A DNA stretch of 64,000 nt from Phymatolithon calcareum (lineage: Eukaryota; Rhodophyta; Florideophyceae; Hapalidiales). How positions within the stretch are numbered: position 1 is the stretch's first letter; the number at the start of each line of letters is the position of its first letter. The stretch lies in the NCBI GenBank assembly GCA_977006965.1, contig OZ345379.1:248001-312000 (forward strand), written 5' to 3'. The notes below the pieces were generated by a model. The model was not told the origin of the DNA. It saw nothing but the letters and a program-made list of their open reading frames with translations, and searched no databases. Positions 54,321 through 63,087 of this stretch are shown piece by piece. The translations under genes were made by a program, and so were the position numbers.

Positions 54321-55472
54321 CGACTGAAGACGCAAGTGGTGTGTGGACGGCGCGAGCAGTCATTTTGCCCGATCTATTCGTGAGAGAAGTGTAGGCAGTG
54401 AAGTGGATGGCTTCTATTGTAAATATTATTTAGTTCAGCAGAAACTTCTTGGGGCGTAGGCTGAACTCGACGCGGAGTCACAGCTTCGTCTAACGCAACT
54501 GTCTCCTTCAACAAAGGTCCCGAGAGTCAAGCCAAAACGAGAAATGCGTTTCACAGCATACAGTGCCCAATATGCACGTTTTATGATTATGTAGATCACC
54601 GTGACGGCGTGGACGGCGCAGAGCCAATTATTCATATACAATTGCATATGAAACACATGTTTTCGAGTGCACTCCATCGATCGAATCCACATGATGAGGA
54701 GCTCACAACTGATTTGCCAAAATATCAGCTTATGATATCACATTACCTTACAAAAAGACTGAAAAAATAGCGCCAACTGCTGAGTCAAACATTTTTGAAA
54801 TGGAGTGCCCTAAGGTGCGGACAGGATTCATATTTCTTATTGAAAATTATGCATGCACTACTCTCATTTTTAGATCTTTTTGAAGCGTAAACTGCACTGG
54901 AAGCTCTTAAAGTGATGGGTCTGGCCTCGGACCGTAAATCCTGGGACGGAATACGCCCGCCCTCGCGTCTCAACATGACTTTTGAAACGGAGTTCTTCTC
55001 AATGCTCGCCCATTGTGGAACGAGACGGATACTGCATGTGGGTTTACCATTAAGCGATGCGATCGATGCAGGAGAGCTATATAGGCCCTGTTGGAGAACA
55101 GTTGCGTGATCAGAAGTCAAGTTCCTAGAGCTTGCCATCATGGCTACCTGGGTCATGACTATGGGCTCTTGCCTAGATTCCTCTAGTTCAGGTACCTGGG
55201 ATTGGGTATATGAGCCTGGGTCGGTATTCCAGAAACACAAAGTAGGCCTCCCAGCAACCCATCTGAATAGGTTCCTTCCAGTACTCATCGGCCTATTCAT
55301 ATCGCACGGTAGACCGCCTTATATAATCTTGATCATTGAATAATCTAGGTCATCTGAGTTAGCCAGGTCGTCTGTAAATATCTGAAACATGATTTCAGGA
55401 GCGTAGGCAGAACATGTACCAAGAAACTGCAGCGCGGCTGATGTAGGGGAGCTGATCCGACTGCTTTTCCGG
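54321..55472. other. No clear gene
   Basis: A 171-codon minus frame at 54785-55300 faintly recalls a copia-type polyprotein end but has no firm motif. Confidence 0.35.
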
Positions 55473-56417
55473 ATGTGTTACTTTCCGAGCCCAAACATGT
55501 ACTCATTTCCGAAGGTTCCTGGATGCGAGATCTCGAGACGATCTTTCAAATGGACGTCCTCCGCGGACCCAAAGGTTGCAGCCCGTGAGAAAATGTCGAA
55601 GTGGTTTTCAAATCTTGTTGCGATGGATTTGAAGCGGAGAAGATTAAATGTTCTCCTTTGGCGCATAAGATTCGAAGATGTCGAATGGTACGAGATCGAG
55701 ATGTGCAAACGTTTGCAAACCCGTGAAACATTCAAGACCGAAGCGTCCAGAGTATTCGATGAGCATGTGATGCGTCTATTGATGCGGACGACGATTATGG
55801 TAGTGAAGAAAATCACACCAGCTTGGTGTACGGGCTTTCAAATGACATTGTTTTGACTTCGCCACATTCGTCGCTTATGTTCAAGGTATCGTATCCACGG
55901 CTCTAAGGTTTTTTTCGGAAAAGCCAGGGCAAAAAAGGTAAGGTTAACGACGACGATACCTATCAAAGCAAGACCCACAGAACTGCCTCTCTCGCCGGAA
56001 ATACCTAAGACAGCTGAATCTCAGCCTTCCCCAAACAAAATTCCTATCGACAGGCTTGGAGAGGCTCTTCCACTCGCTGATTCGACTCTAACAAGTGACA
56101 GCGATGATGCTGTGTACTTTACGATTGACAAATACAAAGACTGGCCCGGACCTCGGACTCAAGTTTGCAGCCGCTACGAACAAGAGACCTTTCAAAATTA
56201 CGTCCACATATTCTCTCAACCTACAAACCCCGCAATCCCAATTCAACAATTCTTACTATTCAACCCCACTGGACAAACGATATCTACTGTCGCGAAGTTA
56301 ATTCGGAACAATAAAGCACTGCTTTGCAAGCCCCACTTGGGAGCGAAGCAACTTACATACATACATACATACATACTGTCGCGATTTACGAACCCTCTCC
56401 ATCCCTTCCTGTTTTGA
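55473..56417 (+). pseudogene. Possible broken gene in three frames
   Basis: Three consecutive protein-like segments lie in different frames: 55473-55856 (ATG start, FEDVEWYEIEMCKRLQTRET, then TTIMVVKKITPAWC), about 55855-55940 (DFATFVAYVQGIVSTALRFF), and about 55910-56417 (RPTELPLSPEIPKTAESQPS, then VYFTIDKYKDWPGPRTQVCS). A GTAAGG near 55938 could be a donor, but I found no acceptor that clearly helps. No family is recognised. The last segment runs into a TACA microsatellite. Confidence 0.33.
56354..56376. repeat. (TACA)n microsatellite
   Basis: About 5.75 tandem copies of TACA. Confidence 0.95.
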
Positions 56418-57679
56418 GATAGTCTCTTGGTTTAGCCTGCCCACACAGCAAGAGAAGCTACAGCAGAAAGGCAGTATCTGCTCCAACAGGTATATAATAT
56501 AGGTCGTACCTTTTGAACGGGAGCTCCTTTTTTAAAATAGACTCAAACGGCTGAATCGCAAGTTTTGTATTACGTCTAACGATTTAACGGCATGAGCTCT
56601 TGGTCTGACTAATTTTCTTCAATTAGCTGCCATTATTATCAAATTATAGCCTGGTATTTCAACGCCGAGGTTCTTATATTATTCAATACCGTCTTTGAGT
56701 AGCTTGTGTGCAGAGGCATCGATAAAAATAGTCGAACAGGATGGATCAGATGAAGATTTGGACGACAAAGAGAGTTGCTGACCACTCACGAGAGCCCTGA
56801 AACTTGAGCTAGAAATATCTAGGTCTGGGCCTCTTATGCAGTTTCGTGACACGTTTGGTATGACAAGAGATAGTCGATAAGCAGGACTGTTGTCTCTCCG
56901 GCCGAAGAGTCCATGAAATTCCCAAGGGGTTTTGCTCTACGTCATGATACTCTCCTGACGGCCCATGCAACTAGTGATCTCGATGTCGCGAGGAAGCTCG
57001 AGCTCCGCTGGGTGCCCCATTAACGAGCAAGGAATCCTACAGGGGCAATACCGAAGGTTCTGTAACACAAGAGTATTGCGCCTGTCAGTCTATGTCTTGC
57101 AGTGTCAAGCAGATATTCCTAGTCAAGAAGCGCAAAGTTTCAAAATTGCTTTTGGGCTCAGCATTTTATTCTTCTTCGAGGTTCAAGCTGAGTCATGAAT
57201 ACATGTAAGAAGTTAAACAGATTGCGTTTCACGAGCTTCGTGAAACCCAGGCCAGCCCTTCCATTGTTCCCAAAAAGCCGTCGTGGGTGGATTTCCGTTG
57301 CTCTCTTTGTGGCCAGCTTTCTTGATCAATCTCTGGCTGCTCCCTGTGCGGATCCGATCCTCAATGTACTGTACTCTTCTCAGCCGCTCCACTAGTGGAC
57401 AGCCGACCGGTCCTTTTCGTTTCACCGCTTGTCGCGCGAGTTTCACTTCGTCACATATGTCACCCAATACCATGGCGGTGCATCGTGGCGTTGTGCCACA
57501 TGCGATGCGCTTATCGCTGATTTCAGCCACAGCGGATGCGCATCGGGCCCTTTCGTTTCGAAAATAGAACCGCCGAGTCATCCCTTCATCTTGAACGCAG
57601 ATGGTACTAATGGAAACCGTGGTGAAGCTTCTCTACTCAGTTACGCCACGCCACTGCCAATGTGTTTGTGTTCTCCATC
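56418..57679. other. Region upstream of Fanzor, no clear gene
   Basis: A minus-strand frame of about 122 codons (57213-57581) has a protein-like composition (AVKRKGPVGCPLVERLRRVQ) but no recognised domain. It could be unrelated cargo or chance. Confidence 0.35.
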
Positions 57680-58179
57680 ATGGCGGAAGAAGATGGAGAC
57701 GGAGACGGCGTCGGCAGGCGTATGAAGAAGGAGCTGAACGACTTTGCAAACATACGCTCCTTCACAAGCTCCCGTATTCGGGTCCGTACGATTACGACCT
57801 CTGTGGACGCTTCGGTTCGAGACGGGATAAGCCCCACGAAGAAAGCCGCATTGTTGAGCAAGATGAACCAAGACTCTAAAGCCCTAGGCGTTTTAAGCCA
57901 TCTGTGTCAGTATACTTGAACGTCCTTGCGGATGCATAAGACAACGCCGCAGCCAGAAGTTTAATTTTCCAAGAATCGTTTGTCAACAACCTGTTCACGC
58001 TGCTTTCCGGTAAGCAGCTTCGAAAGGCCAACAAGAACAAACCGAGAAGTTTAGAAGATCCGTCGAACGCCACTGCCGTGCAAATTAGAATGTCTCTTCG
58101 GAACTACATTGACGAAAATAACGCCAATCTGTCCCAAGAAACGTTGACCTTGCTCAGGTATTTTCCCGCAAGGGGATGA
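57680..58179 (+). pseudogene. Fanzor N-terminal region with interrupting stops
   Basis: The frame of the Fanzor nuclease continues upstream in readable protein: FKPSVSVYLNVLADA, TAA at 57937, DNAAARSLIFQESFVNNLFT, AVQIRMSLRNYIDENNANLS, TGA at 58177, then DTICRSFIKILKRHVTDNFE, which joins the intact part. A further upstream start may be the ATG at 57680 (MAEEDGDGDGVGRRMKKELN) in another frame, needing a shift near 57890. Helical, basic-plus-hydrophobic sequence of this kind is usual in the N-terminal half of eukaryotic Fanzors. Either these are true nonsense mutations or the real message is spliced in a way I could not reconstruct. Confidence 0.6.
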
Positions 58180-60273
58180 GACACGATATGTCGGAGCTTC
58201 ATTAAGATTCTGAAAAGGCACGTTACAGACAATTTTGAGCAAAGAACTGTCCAGCATTTTATTTGTGCAGTGGATCAAGTTGTCTTACCCTCCCCCGGCG
58301 ATGATGGCGCGCACAACGTGAAGAAGACCGCTTCTGCTGTCATCAAGGCATGCTATTCCACAACAAGAGCACAGGCAAGCTCTGTTATTTCCTTATTCTG
58401 TGGAGAAAATCACCTGCACGCTTGGCAACCGGCTCTTGAGTCCCTAGTGGACGAGTATCGACAAGTCTATCAGCCCCTCCGCGACTCTCCAGGAAAGCCG
58501 TCGCCGGAAGCTCTCCTCCAAGTGTTATCTTACTGTTGGAAGAAAGATAAAGACTTGTCGGGCCGCAAGGAGGAGACGTGGCGAACCATTGATATGCTCC
58601 AGCCCCAAATAGTTGCGGCAAAGATCAATGGTAAGTATAGGAAGGAAACGTTTCAACGCCAGCGTGACCTGTTTCTGCAAGTCCCGTTTCCATCCTGGCT
58701 GGACTCAGACGAGCCATTGACGGAGAAAGAAGTTCACGCGCTACTGAAAAATGTGTCTAGGGAACGGAAATCCGTCTGGGATTTTCTCAAATCCCCAGGG
58801 ATGGACTCGGTGCCGAAACGGTTCTCTCTACTACCCGTGTTTTCTCTCCAGCGTGCGTTTGTACAATACGACAACTACGGCATACGCACATTATCAAGAA
58901 AATTTCTTGGCAGCCACGCTTTGCGTGATGCCGACTCGCCGGCGTGGTGGACAAGCGTATTCGACTTCCACAACAAGGAACGCGTATCGAAACGCTCCCG
59001 TGTAAGCGCCAAGGACCCGCGAGTCGCTCGGCGGGACCGGAAGAGAAACCGCAAGCGACGAAAACTGCTGAAGCAAAAAAGGCGGTTTGATAAATCCATC
59101 GGTCTGTGCACATGCTCACCATGGGTTGCAGGGGAATGCAACTACAAAGTGAACAAGGAGAACCCGACTGTCCCTGTGCCGTGGCTTGTGAACTCTATCA
59201 CAACGGATGGACTTCAAGTCAAGCTAACTCTGGCCACCATCGTGGAGACACCTAGCAATTTGGACACAGTGAGCGACTCTGACTGTGAGCAAATGGAAGC
59301 TGCATGTCCAACAATCCTTCCTCCAGGCGTCTCTGAGATCGTACAGGAGAGGTGGAAGGGTATACAGGATACCTTTTCCCTCACCGAGCACTGCCGAGGG
59401 CTTTTCCGGAACTCTGCGCCAGTCCGCGACGATTTGAGCGAACCGTTCCATGTTATTGGCGTGGACCCAGGCCAAGTGAACATCGCGACAACTGCGCGCG
59501 TCAAGGTAGACCCGACAAGGAACCGTTTCCAGAACAGCAGATTGTTTGCTGCCACCGACTACTCCGGTAATTACGTTTCATCGAAGGAGTATCGCTTCGA
59601 GTCGTTGGCACGGCAGACGGAAAAGGTGGAGAAGAGCCGCGTTGTTGGAGATTACAAGGAGGCGCTATGCCAACTGAGCAAGGTGACTCTTCGTGTTCCA
59701 GGTGAAGCGAGGGCATTTGCTTCCACAACTTACCGGAACCTGGACAAGTTGATCACAGAGCTCATGTCGGAAGACAGGCAGCGACGAAGGTTTGCACGTT
59801 TTCGTGCGCGGCAGAGAAATGTGCACAATATGGCAAGAAGAATCGCGTTTGGAGAAGAGCTCGAGTTGCTAAGGAGGGAGCGTGGAAAGATGAAACGGAT
59901 GAGGAAGAAGGAACTTTGGGCACAACGGAGAGTTGTGTTTTTCGGCGCCGTCATGGTTGGCCACGGGCGGCGGGGTCCATGTCCTCAAAAGCGCCTCGTG
60001 CGATCGCTGGCACTGATGGTTCCTGTCGTTCTCACCGACGAGTTCAGAACATCTATGTGCTGTCACTCGTGCGGCTTTCGGCTGAGACAAGACAAACGTT
60101 CAAGAGTGTTCCGTTGCTTAAACAACCGGACAGACTTGGACGGCGCTTGTACTGTGCAGAAGATCGACCGCGACGCGAATGCTGCTGCCAATATCGGCAC
60201 TTGTGGACTTAAGGAACTGCTGGGATTCCCACGTCCTCCGCATCTGACAAGAACTGGCTCCATTCCGTCGTAG
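58180..60273 (+). CDS. Fanzor (eukaryotic TnpB homologue), RuvC nuclease
   Basis: Open for 697 codons to TAG; the first in-frame ATG is at 58594, giving 559 residues that still contain the entire nuclease core. Fanzors are RNA-guided DNA endonucleases related to TnpB and Cas12, carried by eukaryotic transposons and expected to act in the nucleus. The published family signature, an Asp, then 125-275 residues, then [TS][TS]xx, a C4 zinc finger and RD, is complete: RuvC-I Asp in VIGVDPGQVNIATT (codon 59464), DEFRTSMCCHSCG with TS at 60049, 195 residues later, zinc Cys codons at 60061, 60070, 60115 and 60148, and the final Asp in KIDRDANAAANIG (codon 60172). The FFGAVMVGHGRRG stretch matches the region before the finger. 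A strongly basic segment (RDRKRNRKRRKLLKQKRRFD, near 59040) could be a nuclear localisation or RNA-binding patch. Fanzor1 rather than IS607-type Fanzor2 is likely, since no serine recombinase is seen. Activity is uncertain because of the upstream stops. Confidence 0.92.
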   Translation, partial: DTICRSFIKILKRHVTDNFEQRTVQHFICAVDQVVLPSPGDDGAHNVKKTASAVIKACYSTTRAQASSVISLFCGENHLHAWQPALESLVDEYRQVYQPLRDSPGKPSPEALLQVLSYCWKKDKDLSGRKEETWRTIDMLQPQIVAAKINGKYRKETFQRQRDLFLQVPFPSWLDSDEPLTEKEVHALLKNVSRERKSVWDFLKSPGMDSVPKRFSLLPVFSLQRAFVQYDNYGIRTLSRKFLGSHALRDADSPAWWTSVFDFHNKERVSKRSRVSAKDPRVARRDRKRNRKRRKLLKQKRRFDKSIGLCTCSPWVAGECNYKVNKENPTVPVPWLVNSITTDGLQVKLTLATIVETPSNLDTVSDSDCEQMEAACPTILPPGVSEIVQERWKGIQDTFSLTEHCRGLFRNSAPVRDDLSEPFHVIGVDPGQVNIATTARVKVDPTRNRFQNSRLFAATDYSGNYVSSKEYRFESLARQTEKVEKSRVVGDYKEALCQLSKVTLRVPGEARAFASTTYRNLDKLITELMSEDRQRRRFARFRARQRNVHNMARRIAFGEELELLRRERGKMKRMRKKELWAQRRVVFFGAVMVGHGRRGPCPQKRLVRSLALMVPVVLTDEFRTSMCCHSCGFRLRQDKRSRVFRCLNNRTDLDGACTVQKIDRDANAAANIGTCGLKELLGFPRPPHLTRTGSIPS

Positions 60274-60528
60274 ATTTTACTTCTGTAGTACATACTTTTC
60301 TGATCATTACATCGTCGAGGGCACCAGTACCCTCCGGGGATCACTGGCACTTTCGGCGGTGACACTGTACATCTAATTTTGTACTGCCATGATCAACAGA
60401 TCCATTTGTCTCTTGCTAAATGTACCACCTTGAAAACATTGCTCAACAACTACAGCAAAGTAGCCTGAACCTTCGAAGCAATTTTCTGGCCAACCATCAG
60501 GTTTGATGCACAATTTTCTTTTTCGACA
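60274..60528 (+). ncRNA. Candidate guide-RNA (omega/fRNA) region
   Basis: This is position-based only. In TnpB and Fanzor loci the guide RNA usually overlaps or follows the 3' end of the gene and ends at the element's right end. Here 255 bases separate the Fanzor stop from the Tc1/mariner insertion. They contain GAGGGCACCAGTACCCTCCG near 60317, which can fold into a short stem. I could not identify the element's right end. Confidence 0.25.
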
Positions 60529-60530
60529 TA

Positions 60531-62113
60531 CACTCCCCGAAATTAATATAGCGCCACTTGGCATGAGTTCTCTCTTGTAGCTATGGTGACTCCTGGCGCC
60601 ACTATTTTTGTCGCACTGCATGTATAACCTTCTTTTTCAACGCAATGACTAACCTAATTTAGTGAACCCCCATGGAGTCAAACAGGAAACCAAGTTTGCT
60701 TGAATAGCACATTTTTTACGTCCGCAGTAAGTTAGAGCCACCTTTATCTTTCTCAGCCTATCGCACCAAAAAACAACGCTCAGTAGCCAGTAGACCCACC
60801 GCGCTTCTCGATAACCTTCATGAACCGGTCCGGCATCGATCCAATCAACTTATGCAGCGTTTCCAGTCCAATACGATCCCAGGATGCTTGAATCGCTTCG
60901 ATGAGGTCGTCCTCGTACTCAAACTGACGACAATCCTTGTAAACATCACGCGCAACGATGCCCCACAGGTTCTCTATTGGGTTCAGATCGGGACTACGCG
61001 ATGGCCAATCCATAAGGCTGATCCCTGCTTCAAAGAAGTACTCATCTGTGTACCTCGCTGTGTGCGCCGGCGCGTTATCCTGCTGGAAACTCCAGTCCCC
61101 ACTGTAGTGCAATTCCGCAAACGGTTCCAGATGATTCTAAAGCAGCTGCACGTACCTTTGCGCATTCATTGTGTTGGGTACACCTACCAGTTCGGGCTTT
61201 CCGCGCCACGAAAAACAGCCCCAGACCATAACCCCTCCCCCGCCTTGCTGCCGACGGGAAAAGTATTCTTCAGGGACCCTTTTGTCGGCCCAATAGTACC
61301 CAAAACCGTCTGGACCATCCAAACAGAATCGCTTCTCATCAGAAAAGATTGTCCTGGTCCACTGCGAGCGGGGAAGGCGAAGACGAACGGGGCCCACTCG
61401 TCACGCTGATCCTTGTGCCAAGGGGTAAGGCTTGGAGCCCGTTTCATGCGCCTAAACTCTAAGTACTTAGTATCTTTAAGTACTTGTTGCACGCGTCGCA
61501 CTCCGACGGGTAAATCGTACATGTCTCGGAGCTGCCGAGCCGTCATACTTGAAACACAAGCCTTCCGAATGACTGCCCGAGTATCCTGATCAGACAGCTT
61601 TCGGGGCCTCCCCGCCTTTTTCCGTCGAGATTGGTCAGGGAGCTTGTTCAAAACGTTCGAGACGGCTTTTCGGGACCGTTTCACTTGCAACGCAATGGCC
61701 CTCTTGCTCAAGCCATTGGAGTCGAGCGCCCGGATCACCGCCTCCTCCTCCTTCGTCAAAGACAGTCCGCGACCCATGGTTGGGGGCTGAGTGACTCGAA
61801 CAGCGTACGTGGGTACGTCGCCATGGGTATAAATAAGGCCACAGGGCGCCGAGCGCGCCATGAATCCCATATACTTCCGCTTGGCGGATGCATAAAGTTT
61901 TCCGGGGCCAAATTGCTGCGCGGGAAAAAAATGGGGCTATCATACATTTTGGCGTACACTGCGAGTTAACAAAAACCTAGCGAGCCATATTTGGGCTAGT
62001 ACGTAGAGCAATGAGTAGACGATTAAAGGACCACCGGTCCTTTAACGCGATTCCCGCTATGCGCGTGCCCCGGACGGTTTGCCAAAGTGGGGCTATATTA
62101 ATTTCGGGGAGTG
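60531..62113 (-). mobile_element. Complete Tc1/mariner element, 1583 bp
   Basis: Terminal inverted repeats of about 30 bp: left CACTCCCCGAAATTAATATA then GCGCCACTTGGCA, right end the reverse complement of CACTCCCCGAAATTAATATA then GCCCCACTTTGGCA. TA dinucleotides flank both ends (60529-60530 and 62114-62115). A perfect hairpin (TTAAAGGACC / GGTCCTTTAA, 62023-62045) lies inside the right end. It carries the transposase at 60780-61777 on the minus strand. Fanzor lies outside these ends. Confidence 0.95.
60780..61777 (-). pseudogene. Tc1-type DD34E transposase, one frameshift and one stop
   Basis: From ATG 61777 (MGRGLSLTKEEEAVIRALDS) a helix-turn-helix pair follows (LSKRAIALQVKRSRKAVSNV; MTARQLRDMYDLPVGVRRVQ). 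The catalytic triad is readable: FSDEKRFCLDG, then WSFQQDNAPAHTA, then SPDLNPIENLWG, with 34 residues between the second Asp and the Glu, the DD34E of Tc1. Two lesions break it: a frameshift near 61390 (after KDQRDEWAP) and an in-frame TAG at 61137 (VQLL*NHLEPFAEL). Total length of about 333 codons is normal for the family. The lesions are few, so the copy is fairly young, but it cannot make full-length enzyme. Confidence 0.95.
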
Positions 62114-62115
62114 TA

Positions 62116-63087
62116 TACAGTACTGTATACGCATCTTTGCTTTTATTCATTAGCTCCCTACTTTGAAGAGCTCGTATTTAACTACTGTAATCTACTATAT
62201 AAAAATCGTTGATCTAAGTCCTCTACTCTTATTTGCTAATGTCATTTGTATGTGTACTTTGGAGGCCTTTTCTATTTCATTCCCAGTAGAAACGTATGGC
62301 GTTCTTCGAACGAGCAAGGCGGGATAGCTGGTTCCTTGGACTAGAGCAGTGACAGCTCCGTAGAGCAGTTCATCCCAAGATCTGTCTCTTTGATTAACAA
62401 AAGAGGCTGACTTGCTGGCCTGGCGACGCGTGATTACATCGCCGTGCATTTTGGGTTACAGTGTGCACACTAGTGAACTTAATGCACAATATTCATTGTT
62501 GGTCCATGTTACCTGGGTCATAAGCTCTCCACATTCAACATAGTACTTCTAAGTAGGACCTTGCCGATTTTTCAAAGTTGTTGTAGCTCTCAAGTTTTTT
62601 GAGAAGAAGAAGAAGAAGAAACGTAGATTTTATTTCAAAGTTCCCAAGGCATCTGCTGACGCTTTGGGCAACTTTTCGTGTGCCAAGGAAACTTGGCTTG
62701 ATTCTGTCTGGTACCTTTCGACCAAAGTAAAATTGCATCGCCTTGACTACAGTTTTAACGAAAATCAGTTAAGAAGCATGCTCTAATCCTTCGGAAACTT
62801 TCCTATTGCCAGGATCACTTTCTGCCATCTTCCTTCTCTCAATGACGGATGTTCAAGCTGGCGGGAATTATAGCATCATTCCCGCCAACTTGTCTTAGAG
62901 CTTGCCTCATCATAACCATTATTGTCGTATCAAATCAAGTGCGTCCAATGAAACAAGCTTATCGGTTCGCACAAAAAAAGCTCTCTGTGCGTCCGTATTG
63001 TATAGGGACTCCGTCGGACTCACGGCCGCGACAGCACGTCTCGGCCCAGTCCGGAACGGGCGTGGCGTTCTACATCTCAACTAGGCG
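62116..63087. other. No clear gene; hairpin near right end
   Basis: A GAA-rich stretch at about 62590-62622 and a hairpin at 62854-62892 are the only structures. The sequence from about 62900 leads into the M28 gene's leader. Confidence 0.4.
62854..62892. repeat. Hairpin, 15-bp arms
   Basis: CAAGCTGGCGGGAAT pairs with ATTCCCGCCAACTTG with one mismatch and a 9-base loop. Confidence 0.85.

Noticed and set aside
54785-55300. Copia-type retrotransposon RNase H in a 171-codon minus frame.
   Set aside because: Only a vague resemblance (LFRWVAGRPTLCF); no catalytic Asp-Glu pattern could be placed.
57213-57581. A second gene divergent from Fanzor.
   Set aside because: The 122-codon minus frame is protein-like but has no recognised motif and no support beyond openness.
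43163-62113. Reassigned stop codons, because several genes have single in-frame TAG or TGA stops.
   Set aside because: UFD2 and the Fanzor frame end cleanly in TAG, and the KA1-like gene and others end in TGA. The broken genes also carry frameshifts, except the Harbinger pair.
58180-62113. Fanzor as cargo of the Tc1/mariner element.
   Set aside because: The mariner's 30-bp terminal repeats and TA flanks lie at 60531 and 62113, leaving Fanzor outside.
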